Shown one piece after another: positions 1-7,257 of a DNA stretch of 9,538 nt. The notes below the pieces were generated by a model that saw only the letters and a list, made by a program, of their open reading frames with translations, was not told the origin of the DNA and did not search any database. The stretch covers positions 1 to 9,538 of the forward strand of contig SBFI01000468.1 of assembly GCA_006227875.1 (NCBI GenBank), in the 5' to 3' direction. The position numbers and the translations under genes are program-made. The DNA is from Acidobacteriota bacterium. Lineage in GTDB: Bacteria; Acidobacteriota; Thermoanaerobaculia; Multivoradales; JAHEKO01. Each line of letters opens with the position of its first letter. Within the stretch, counting starts at the first letter, position 1.

Positions 1-1913
1 GAGCCCTTGTGGTAGACCAGCGTTCCTTCCTGCGAGATGGCAAACACAACCCGTTCGTTCTGCGTGTAGTTGACGTCATCTGCCACCATCACCGGATCAC
101 CCCGGACTTCGAGCCGTTTGGCGACGAACTCCTGCGCGTACAGCGATCCGCCACGCCAGTACACGAGGCTGCCGTGCGGAGTGTAGGCCATGGACGAGTT
201 GACATCGAGAATTCTGGTGCGGCGGCCGTCGCTGAGGGACAGTCCCTCGATGCTGCTTTGATCGCTCGAAGATCCTCCCTCATCGGTCTGTGCGAGAAAG
301 AGAATGTTTTGTCCATCGGGCAAGAAGGTCGGCCAACGGTGGCTTTTTTCTCCACGCTGTTGAACGAGCTCGGTCAACCGTGTGGCCTGGCCGCCGGCTG
401 CGGATATGCTCCAAAGACCGTCCCGATAGTCGGGGCTGAAAATGATACGATCGTCAGGGCTCCACGTTCCCCCTCGCGGTTCGAGGGCATCGGAGAGGCT
501 CCTCGCCGCGCCACCAACCACAGGTATTCTTTTCAGCTTGCCGTCGGCAAAGAACCCCAGATGACGGCCGTCGGGCGACCAGAAAGGAAGCCTTGCGTTT
601 TCAGTTCCTTCGAGCGGCCGCGTGGAGAGGCTGTCCATGGAGCGGATCCAGATCTGAATCGTGCCGTCCTTTTCCGCCAAAAAGGCGAGGTTCGAGCCGT
701 CGGATGACAACGCGAGCCCTTGCTCCGCTCGGATCTGCCCATCCACCGGCGCCAGCAAAAAGCTCTGCGTCAGTCGGGCTGGTGGCTGCCTTGAGAACAA
801 TGCCATCCCGGTGGCGACCACCGACCCAGCCACCAGGATCAAAGGCGCGAGCCATTTCCAGGTCTGCGACTGGGCTGGCGCGGCGGCCGCCGGCACCTCG
901 GGCCCGGCCATCGACGCGGGATCGGCCACCCAATCCTCGAGCGCGATACGCGCATCGCCGATGGCCTGAAGCCGCCGCCGAGGATTCTTGTGCAGGCAGC
1001 GCGCGATCAGCTCACGCATTCTGGTCGGGGTGCCTGCCGGGAGCTGGTCTAGGTCGGGCTGGTCTCTGAGGACCGCGGCAAGCACGTGCGAGACCGTCTC
1101 GCCCTCGAAGAGCTTGTGGCCGGTGAACATTTCCCACAGCACCACGCCGAAGGACCAGATATCGGCGCGACGATCGACCGATGTTCCGGCCGCCTGCTCC
1201 GGACTCATGTAGGCCGCGGTGCCGAGGATGACCCCGGCAGCCGTGGCCTGGGCGGTCATGGTCGGCGACAACGACAGACTCGAGTCACCGTGGTCCGCCT
1301 CCCATGCCTTGGCGAGCCCGAAGTCCAGCACCTTCACCGCGCCGTCCGGCCTGAGCTTGATGTTGGCAGGTTTGAGATCGCGGTGGACGATCCCCTGCTC
1401 GTGCGCCGCCTCCAGCGCCTCGGCGATCTGCAGCGCGATCGGAATCGCCTCGTCGATGGGGACAGCGCCTCGCGCAATGAGTTCCGAGAGGTCTTCTCCG
1501 TCAACCAGTTCCATCGCAAGGAAGGTGACCGCTTTCCTGTCATCCTGAGCGACGGCGTCGCCCTGCGACGCCGGAGTCGAAGGACCCCCTGAATCCCCCG
1601 GAGCCCGCCGAGAACTGTTTTGAGATCTCGCTTCGGGGGATCCCTCGACTCGGTCCGGGGCCTCGCTCGGGATGACAGGGGCGCTCTCCAGCCCATACAA
1701 CGTCGCAATGTTCGGATGATTCAAGCTCGCGAGAACCTTCGCCTCCCGCTCGAACCTCGCCATCCGTTCCGGGTCGTTGGCGAACTCCTCCGGCAGCACC
1801 TTGAGCGCCACCTCGCGTCCGAGCTTGGTGTCGTCGGCCTTCCACACCTCCCCCATTCCGCCGGCGCCGAGCTCGCCGGTGATGCGGTAATGAGCGAGGG
1901 TGCTGCCGATCAC
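1..1913 (-). CDS. Kinase C: membrane Ser/Thr protein kinase with beta-propeller (3' end cut by window edge)
   Basis: Hanks-type Ser/Thr kinase fused through one membrane helix to a TolB/PD40-like beta-propeller; 637 codons are visible and the C-terminus is missing. It starts at GTG (1913-1911): this overlaps the stop of kinase B as GTGA and aligns the N-terminus MIGSTLAHYRI with B's MIGQTLAQYRV. AAGGA lies 9 nt upstream. Visible motifs are the glycine loop GAGGMGEVW (16-24), Lys38 in VALK, Glu57 in helix C, HRD (about 177-179), DFG (about 197-199) and GTAAYMSPEQA, so all catalytic residues are present and it should be active. A 48-residue insert (residues 79-126), encoded by a palindromic repeat, separates beta4 (ATLYGLE) from beta5 (TFLAMELV). 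The membrane helix is about residues 354-373. Propeller blades follow, with motifs such as FWSPDGRHLGFF, TWSPDDRIIF and FLPDGQNILFL. The kinase should face the cytoplasm and the propeller the periplasm (family knowledge); the ligand and substrates are unknown. Confidence 0.93.
   Translation of the reverse strand, partial: MIGSTLAHYRITGELGAGGMGEVWKADDTKLGREVALKVLPEEFANDPERMARFEREAKVLASLNHPNIATLYGLESAPVIPSEAPDRVEGSPEARSQNSSRRAPGDSGGPSTPASQGDAVAQDDRKAVTFLAMELVDGEDLSELIARGAVPIDEAIPIALQIAEALEAAHEQGIVHRDLKPANIKLRPDGAVKVLDFGLAKAWEADHGDSSLSLSPTMTAQATAAGVILGTAAYMSPEQAAGTSVDRRADIWSFGVVLWEMFTGHKLFEGETVSHVLAAVLRDQPDLDQLPAGTPTRMRELIARCLHKNPRRRLQAIGDARIALEDWVADPASMAGPEVPAAAAPAQSQTWKWLAPLILVAGSVVATGMALFSRQPPARLTQSFLLAPVDGQIRAEQGLALSSDGSNLAFLAEKDGTIQIWIRSMDSLSTRPLEGTENARLPFWSPDGRHLGFFADGKLKRIPVVGGAARSLSDALEPRGGTWSPDDRIIFSPDYRDGLWSISAAGGQATRLTELVQQRGEKSHRWPTFLPDGQNILFLAQTDEGGSSSDQSSIEGLSLSDGRRTRILDVNSSMAYTPHGSLVYWRGGSLYAQEFVAKRLEVRGDPVMVADDVNYTQNERVVFAISQEGTLVYHKG
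1393..1433. repeat. 41-bp exact direct repeat, copy in kinase C
   Basis: This is identical over 41 bases to 4188-4228. It encodes the end of the helix leading to the catalytic loop (LQIAEALEAAHEQG). It lies within a longer stretch where the B and C kinase-domain DNA differs by only scattered, mostly synonymous changes. This points to a recent duplication or gene conversion of the kinase module. Confidence 0.85.
1536..1679. repeat. 144-bp palindromic repeat-like element inserted in frame in the kinase C gene
   Basis: The ends are 17-bp terminal inverted repeats: CCTGTCATCCTGAGCGA (1536-1552) against the reverse complement of 1663-1679, with 16 of 17 bases matching. Inside are a 9-bp hairpin with a CCT loop (1553-1561 with 1565-1573) and a second inverted pair of 11 bp with one mismatch (1574-1584 with 1641-1651). 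The whole could fold into a branched cruciform or RNA structure. It is exactly 48 codons with no stop in the kinase frame, and encodes a Pro/Ser/Gly/Asp/Arg-rich, low-complexity peptide beginning PVIPSEA and ending QDDR. Kinases A and B lack it at the same position. I see no clear target-site duplication. From memory, sequences of the type GTCATCCTGAGCGA...TCGAAGGA are dispersed in many bacterial genomes, usually between genes. I did not check this, and a second copy is not present in the window. Confidence 0.8.
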
Positions 1914-4585
1914 CGGGCCGCGTCCTTGGCCATTTGCCGGAGCTCGTCGAGAAAGCCGAAAACCGCCCCGAGGTGGGCGCCGGAATCGACATCCGGATCA
2001 CGAAGACTCATGAGAAGTCGTGAACCATCCTCGGAAACGTCGAACACATCGGCGGCGGCCGTCGTCGAGCGGCCTGCGGCGACATCGGTTACGAAGATCT
2101 CCTGCCGGCCGAGTTCGGCGTCCGATCCGTTCACCGCGACGTCGACAACCATGATTCGATCGTCTTGCCGGAAGAAGAGTCGATCTCCCTGATTCGACCA
2201 TGCGGGAAGCTCGCCACCGCCATCGGAAACCTGGACGCGTCCTGCGTCGGACGCCAGCGGTCGAAGGTAAACCTCCTTGCGCCCGGTTTCATCGCTCTCG
2301 TACGCGAGCCAGCTATCGTCAGGCGAAAGGGCCCCGTTCCCCTCCCAGAATCGGCTACCGGCGACAACATCGACCGATTGGCTTTCGAGATCGAGCATGA
2401 GAATGTCCTGCTGATTCGCGCGCGAGATCTTGTCGAAGATCACCAAACGGCCGTCCGAAGTGACTGAAGTGGGCCAGCTGTAGGCATCCGAGTCATACAC
2501 CAGAACCGGTTCGCCACTGCCGTCCGCAGCCATCAGAAAGAGATCCCACCCCTTGCCCGCACGGTCCGACGTGAAGACGATCCGACGGCCATCCGGCATC
2601 CATTTCGGGGCGCCGCTGATCCCTTCGGTATGCGTCAGCTTGGTCGTGATATCGCGCTCGAGATCGTGGACCCAAAGAGCCGGACCTCCAGGTTGTTGAA
2701 CGTGAAAGAGAATCTTCGACGCGTCTGGCGAAAGGCAGACACCGCCATAGGGCCCCGTTTCGTCGAGCACCCACTCGACATCCCCCGAGGGCTCGACCCA
2801 GCCGATCTTGCGCGTGTCCCATAGTCCTTCGCGCAGGTAGAGCAACGTGCCATCACGAGCGAGGCTCGGCGTTCGAGCATCCGGCACGGCCAGGAATGGC
2901 GGTCCATCTACTTCCAGCTGATCCAGCGAAAATGGCAGCGCCCAGATGCCTGGACTGGTGTCCCAGCGCTCGAAGAGCAGGTGGCCGGTCGGCGAGTAGA
3001 TCGGGGAACCGACCACATATCCCGCCCCTCCGAACAGCACCCTTCTCTCCGTCTCGGTGATGAGCTCGAGGGTGAAGCCCGTATTTGCCTGACCGTGAAC
3101 GGATACGATCAGTCCTTTCGATTCCGGCAGGTAGGCAACGTGGTGAAAATCGGCTTCAGTTTCTTCATTCAAAGGGACAAGGATCGACGCTTCACCGCCA
3201 AGCTCGGAGATCGAAAAGAGACCGGCCTGATGGCTTCCCGCGATGAGAATTCGACCATCAGATCCCCACACTCCGGCACCCGAACCAGTCATGCTCCCGG
3301 GCGGTATCGAGCCGATGCTTACCGTCGATCCCTGGTTCAAATCCACTCGCCACACCCGGTCGCTCCGGACAAATCCGACAAATCGACCATCGGGTGACCA
3401 AAACGGGTACTGGGCTCCTTCGGTGTCGGGCAGTTGGACCGCCTCGAAGTCGGAGAAATCCCTCACCCACAGCGAATCGTGGGTGCTCCACATGGCTTTC
3501 GATCCATCGGGCGAGATCGACGGCAAGCGGCTGCGACCAACATGCACATCGTCCACCGAAACATCGAAACGGCGAACCGGCTCGTGAGTTGACGAACGCG
3601 CCACATGCAATGAGGCTGCTCCAGCGACCAGAGCGGCTCCGACCGCGGTCAACGACACAGCCCAGACCCACCTCGGAACCGCTCGAATCGAACGCTCACC
3701 AGAAATCTGTACCGTTTCGATCTCATTCGAATCGCTCAGCTCGAGTCGGGCGTCACCGATATCCCGCAACCTCGATTTTGGATCCCGTTCGAGACTTCTG
3801 CGCAGCATTCGCCGGACGGCTGATGGCGTCTCCTCGGGCAGAGCCTCGAGATCGATATCGGCCCGCAGTACGTCGGCCAGCAGATCGGTCACCGTTGCTC
3901 CCTCGAAGAGCTTGTGACCTGTCAACATCTCCCACAGCACGACGCCGAAAGCCCAGATGTCGGCCCGGCGATCGACCTTTTGGCCGCGCGCCTGCTCGGG
4001 AGACATGTAGGCCGCCGTTCCAAGAATGACCCCCGCGGCGGTCGCCCGGGTGACGGTCGGCGACATCGACAGGCTCGAGTCGACAGCTTCCGCCTCCCAC
4101 GCCTTGGCGAGGCCAAAATCGAGCACCTTGACCACGCCATCCTCGGTGATCTTGATGTTGGCCGGTTTGAGATCGCGATGCACGATGCCCTGCTCGTGCG
4201 CCGCCTCCAGCGCCTCGGCGATCTGCAGTGCGATCGGGATCGCCTCGTCGATGGGGATCGGGCCTCTCGCGATGCGCTTCGAGAGATCCTCCCCCTCCAC
4301 CAGCTCCATGGCCAGAAACGTCGTTCCCGTACCCGTCCCCGTTCCCGACTCGATGGTTTCAAGACCGTAGAGCGTGGCAATGTTCGGGTGGTTCAACGAC
4401 GCCAGCACCTTCGCCTCGCGCTCGAACCTCGCCATCCGCTCCGGATCCTTGGCGAACTCCTCCGGCAGCACCTTGAGCGCCACCTCCCGCCCGAGCTTGG
4501 TATCCTCGGCCCGCCATACCTCCCCCATCCCGCCAGCGCCCAGCTCGGCTGTCACTCGGTACTGAGCGAGAGTCTGACCGATCAT
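1910..4585 (-). CDS. Kinase B: membrane Ser/Thr protein kinase with divergent beta-propeller
   Basis: This complete 891-aa Hanks-type kinase-propeller starts at ATG 4585, overlapping the kinase A stop as TGATG, with GGAGG 6 nt upstream. The kinase domain is about residues 9-285: glycine loop GAGGMGEVW (16-24), Lys38, Glu57, HRD 136-138, DFG from Asp156, then GTAAYMSPEQA. All catalytic residues are present. One hydrophobic helix (about 306-326, starting RWVWAVSLTAVG) anchors it. The remaining ~560 residues carry PD40/WD40-like motifs, for example ISPDGSKAMW, FWSPDGRFVGF, KWMPDGRRIVFTSD and LSPDDSWLAYESDE. Its propeller differs most from its neighbours: the usual KGGTW...DG...F blade is replaced by GAGVWGSDGRILIAG. 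The C-terminus ends GFLDELRQMAKDAAR instead of the NWL ending of A and of the right-edge gene. Residues 81-88 are a (Gly-Thr)4 run encoded by a DNA microrepeat in the beta4-beta5 loop. The sensed signal and the phosphorylation targets cannot be read from sequence. Confidence 0.96.
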   Translation of the reverse strand: MIGQTLAQYRVTAELGAGGMGEVWRAEDTKLGREVALKVLPEEFAKDPERMARFEREAKVLASLNHPNIATLYGLETIESGTGTGTGTTFLAMELVEGEDLSKRIARGPIPIDEAIPIALQIAEALEAAHEQGIVHRDLKPANIKITEDGVVKVLDFGLAKAWEAEAVDSSLSMSPTVTRATAAGVILGTAAYMSPEQARGQKVDRRADIWAFGVVLWEMLTGHKLFEGATVTDLLADVLRADIDLEALPEETPSAVRRMLRRSLERDPKSRLRDIGDARLELSDSNEIETVQISGERSIRAVPRWVWAVSLTAVGAALVAGAASLHVARSSTHEPVRRFDVSVDDVHVGRSRLPSISPDGSKAMWSTHDSLWVRDFSDFEAVQLPDTEGAQYPFWSPDGRFVGFVRSDRVWRVDLNQGSTVSIGSIPPGSMTGSGAGVWGSDGRILIAGSHQAGLFSISELGGEASILVPLNEETEADFHHVAYLPESKGLIVSVHGQANTGFTLELITETERRVLFGGAGYVVGSPIYSPTGHLLFERWDTSPGIWALPFSLDQLEVDGPPFLAVPDARTPSLARDGTLLYLREGLWDTRKIGWVEPSGDVEWVLDETGPYGGVCLSPDASKILFHVQQPGGPALWVHDLERDITTKLTHTEGISGAPKWMPDGRRIVFTSDRAGKGWDLFLMAADGSGEPVLVYDSDAYSWPTSVTSDGRLVIFDKISRANQQDILMLDLESQSVDVVAGSRFWEGNGALSPDDSWLAYESDETGRKEVYLRPLASDAGRVQVSDGGGELPAWSNQGDRLFFRQDDRIMVVDVAVNGSDAELGRQEIFVTDVAAGRSTTAAADVFDVSEDGSRLLMSLRDPDVDSGAHLGAVFGFLDELRQMAKDAAR
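1923..1927 (-). promoter_or_regulatory. Shine-Dalgarno for kinase C GTG start
   Basis: AAGGA on the minus strand lies 9 nt before the GTG start, inside the last codons of kinase B. Together with the GTGA stop/start overlap it supports GTG at 1913 and re-initiation by ribosomes finishing kinase B. The match is moderate. Confidence 0.5.
4188..4228. repeat. 41-bp exact direct repeat, copy in kinase B
   Basis: This partners 1393-1433 in kinase C, in the same orientation and at the same place in the kinase fold. The equivalent kinase A segment (near 6864-6904) carries a few substitutions, so B and C are the closest pair at the DNA level here. Confidence 0.85.
4322..4345. repeat. Tandem 6-bp microrepeat, four units, in kinase B
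   Basis: Four consecutive CGTNCC units (GGNACG on the coding strand) encode Gly-Thr four times between beta4 and beta5 of the kinase fold. Kinase A has a shorter, non-repetitive segment there (ESGTETVF). The hexameric unit keeps the frame whatever the copy number, so slippage would change only loop length. Confidence 0.85.
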
Positions 4586-7257
4586 CAGCGGCCTCCAGTG
4601 CTCAACCAGTTGAGAACCACCGTCGGTGGTTCGGGAGGGTCGACATTCGAAAGCGCCCGATAGAGAATCCGCCGGCCATTGCCCGTCACATCGAAATGCT
4701 GGTAGAGCCTCGTGCTCGGGAGACCGTCAAAAAGCATCTCGGGTGCTCCGATCTCGACCTCCGTCCCATCGGTACTCACCGGCACGGCCACGAACCGGCC
4801 CGTGATGTCCTGGAAGATCAGCTCGCCAGAGCCGGCCGTCCAGCGCGGCCAGAGGCCACCGTTGGTCGAGACCTGCCAGTGCCTCCCCTCCCCTGAGGAG
4901 GAGGTCACATAGACCTCGAAACGTCCCGATTCGTCGGAGGTGTAGGCAACCCAGCGGCCGTCTGGCGAGAACGAGGCGTGCTCCTCGCTGAACCTGGTGG
5001 CGCGAAACGCGACTGGTTCACCCCCGCTCTCCATGTCCAAAAACATGAGATCGCTGCGCGTGTCCTCGCGGGTCACCGAGATCAGCAGACGACCGCCGTC
5101 GGGATGCGCCGCGACCGCAAAGACCGGTCGTTCGCCTCCGTAAACGAGCTCGGGCTCGTCGGACTCGCCCGGCACCAGACGGTAGATGGCGAAAGGGCCG
5201 TTACGATTCGAGCCGAAAATGACCTCGCGGCTGTCGGGCGACCAGATCGGCGCGAGGTCCTCGCCGTCGTCGAAGGTGACCCTCGAGCGAAGGTCTCGGG
5301 CAATATCGTAGATCCAGAGATCGTGGGTGCCGACAGTGCCGTTGGTGATCGGCACGGCGACCTTCGAGGCATCGGGCGAAAGCGCGAGCGAGTAATAGGA
5401 CGCAACGTCGCCGACGATTCCAATGCGGGTTCCGGTCCGGTCCAACCAGACGAGCTCGCTCCGCGTCTCCTCGACGCCCTGTTGGTACACCAACACCTCT
5501 GGAGTCGCCGAGAAGACACTTTTCGCCGCGCCACCGACGATCAGCATCTCGTCGGCGATATCAGTTTCCTCGCCCGAGAACTCGAGCGTCTCTGGATCGA
5601 ACAACCGCTCGACGAGGGTGCTGCCACGGAGGTAGAGTAACCGTCCGGCCACGAACTGCACGCCCACCGGTGAGCTGAAGACCTCGACCTCGGTCTCACC
5701 ATCGAGTGAACCGGCTATCACGATGTTGGCGTCTCCTCCGCGCACGCTCCGGGCTGTGTAGAGATAGCGCTTGCCATCGGGCAGGAACCAGGGATGACGG
5801 TGCGAGTTGTCCCCTCGCGCCTCGTCGAGGGAGGTCAGCTGCCGAGGCTCGCCACCGGCGGCGGAAACCGCATAGAGCGGTGTGTTCGAGTCGGGAGTGA
5901 AGACGATGGTACCGTCTTCATTCCACGTCCCCCCCTTGCCGTTGCGCGAGATGCACAGGGTGCGCATGGCGCCGCCCTCGAGAGGGATGACCTTGAGCGA
6001 TGCGCTGACACGGGAGAAGAAGCCGATCTCCGAGCCATCCGGCGACCAGAATGGGTATTGGGCTCCTTCCGTGCCATCGAGAACCCGGAGCTCGACTGAA
6101 TCGAGGCTGCGGACGCAGAGACGGATTATTCCGTCGACTCCTCGTACCGAAAAGGCGACATGATTCCCGTCAGGAGACAACGCGGCCGGTCCGGGACCGA
6201 GGCCTTCGAGGTGGAAGACTGTCTCATCTGGTGGACGGATCGGAAAACGCACGACCCGGCCCTCGGGTGCCGGCCGGCGAAGAACGGCGATCACCGCAGC
6301 AACTGCAACTATCCCAATGACTGCGGCAATGGCCCACGGCAGGAGCCGCAGAGAACCTGCCACCGCAGGCGCTTCGACCAGCTTTGGAGCGTCATCGCCG
6401 AAAGGATCCGCAAGCTCGAGTCGCCCGTCGCCGATCCAACCGAGGCGGTTTTTCGTTTCCCTCTCCAGGCACCGCGATAGGAGGCGGCGAACTGCGGGAG
6501 GGGTCGCCTGAGGGAGAGCGCCCAGATCGAGCTCTCGTGTCAGCACCGCCGCCATCACATCCGAGACCGTTTCACCGTCGAACAGCTTGCATCCGGTCAG
6601 CATTTCCCACAGGACGACACCGAAGGCCCAGATATCGGCCCTTCGATCGACGCTCTGACCCCGCGCTTGCTCTGGACTCATATAGGCCGCGGTGCCAAGG
6701 ATCACGCCGGCCGCAGTCGCGTGGGTGACGGTCGGCGACAGTGATGAGTTCACGTCCCCGGTTTCGCTCTCCCAGGCCTTGGCGAGCCCGAAGTCCAGCA
6801 CCTTGACCGATCCGTTCTGATCGATCTTGATGTTGGCCGGTTTGAGATCACGATGGACAATTCCCTGTTCGTGCGCCGCCTCCAAAGCCTCGGCGATCTG
6901 CAGCGCGAGCGAAATCGCCTCCTCGACCGGCACCGCGCCCCTCTTGATCCTCTCCGAGAGATCTTCCCCTTCCACCAACTCCATGGCGAGAAAGACCGTC
7001 TCCGTGCCCGACTCCACCGTTTCAAGTCCATAAAGCGTCGCAATATTCGGATGGTTCAAGCTCGCCAGCACCTTCGCCTCACGCTCGAACCTCACCATCC
7101 GTTCGGGATCTTTCGCAAACTCCTCGGGGAGGACCTTCAACGCCACCTCGCGCCCGAGCTTCGTGTCCTCGGCCCGCCACACCTCTCCCATGCCGCCGGA
7201 ACCGAGCTCGGCGGTGATGCGGTAGTTGGCGATCGTCGATCCAGCGTTGACACTCAT
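4585..7257 (-). CDS. Kinase A: membrane Ser/Thr protein kinase with beta-propeller
   Basis: This complete 890-aa Hanks-type kinase-propeller begins at ATG 7257 (MSVNAGSTIANYRITAELG), which overlaps the hydrolase stop as ATGA. An in-frame start 14 codons upstream (7299) would lie further inside the hydrolase and add residues the paralogues lack. A weak AAGAGG lies about 11 nt upstream. Kinase motifs are the glycine loop GSGGMGEV (19-26), Lys41, Glu60 in helix C, HRD 135-137, Asp155 of DFG, the activation segment with Ser/Thr-rich SSLSPTVTHATA, and GTAAYMSPEQA (188-198). All catalytic residues are intact. The single membrane helix is about 305-326, followed by RR. The propeller of ~550 residues shows LSPDGNHVAF (from 360), FWSPDGSEIGFF, TWNEDGTIVFTPD, FLPDGKRYLY, IWSPDSREVIFGSN and FSPDGRWVAYTSDESG, ending VVLNWLSTGGR. 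It probably senses an extracytoplasmic or envelope signal and phosphorylates cytoplasmic proteins; neither ligand nor substrate is identifiable. Confidence 0.96.
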   Translation of the reverse strand: MSVNAGSTIANYRITAELGSGGMGEVWRAEDTKLGREVALKVLPEEFAKDPERMVRFEREAKVLASLNHPNIATLYGLETVESGTETVFLAMELVEGEDLSERIKRGAVPVEEAISLALQIAEALEAAHEQGIVHRDLKPANIKIDQNGSVKVLDFGLAKAWESETGDVNSSLSPTVTHATAAGVILGTAAYMSPEQARGQSVDRRADIWAFGVVLWEMLTGCKLFDGETVSDVMAAVLTRELDLGALPQATPPAVRRLLSRCLERETKNRLGWIGDGRLELADPFGDDAPKLVEAPAVAGSLRLLPWAIAAVIGIVAVAAVIAVLRRPAPEGRVVRFPIRPPDETVFHLEGLGPGPAALSPDGNHVAFSVRGVDGIIRLCVRSLDSVELRVLDGTEGAQYPFWSPDGSEIGFFSRVSASLKVIPLEGGAMRTLCISRNGKGGTWNEDGTIVFTPDSNTPLYAVSAAGGEPRQLTSLDEARGDNSHRHPWFLPDGKRYLYTARSVRGGDANIVIAGSLDGETEVEVFSSPVGVQFVAGRLLYLRGSTLVERLFDPETLEFSGEETDIADEMLIVGGAAKSVFSATPEVLVYQQGVEETRSELVWLDRTGTRIGIVGDVASYYSLALSPDASKVAVPITNGTVGTHDLWIYDIARDLRSRVTFDDGEDLAPIWSPDSREVIFGSNRNGPFAIYRLVPGESDEPELVYGGERPVFAVAAHPDGGRLLISVTREDTRSDLMFLDMESGGEPVAFRATRFSEEHASFSPDGRWVAYTSDESGRFEVYVTSSSGEGRHWQVSTNGGLWPRWTAGSGELIFQDITGRFVAVPVSTDGTEVEIGAPEMLFDGLPSTRLYQHFDVTGNGRRILYRALSNVDPPEPPTVVLNWLSTGGR
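4592..4596 (-). promoter_or_regulatory. Shine-Dalgarno for kinase B
   Basis: GGAGG on the minus strand lies 6 nt before the ATG at 4585, inside the last codons of kinase A. This strong site confirms the start chosen at the TGATG junction. Confidence 0.75.

Noticed and set aside
1540..2001. Minus-strand open frame overlapping the kinase C start in another frame
   Set aside because: It gives Arg-rich nonsense across the region where the GTG-started frame reads the kinase glycine loop, Lys38 and helix C cleanly. Kinase C is neither frameshifted nor broken.
3914..4663. Long plus-strand open frame (249 codons) opposite kinases B and A
   Set aside because: It lies antisense to well-conserved kinase-domain sequence, spans the B/A junction, encodes Arg/His-rich sequence with no recognisable motif, and similar frames recur opposite the other kinases (1086-1592, 6853-7326). 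It is a by-product of GC-rich codon usage.
4978..5640. Plus-strand open frame (220 codons) opposite the kinase A propeller
   Set aside because: It is fully antisense to a clear propeller coding region, with no motif, no ribosome binding site and no independent support.
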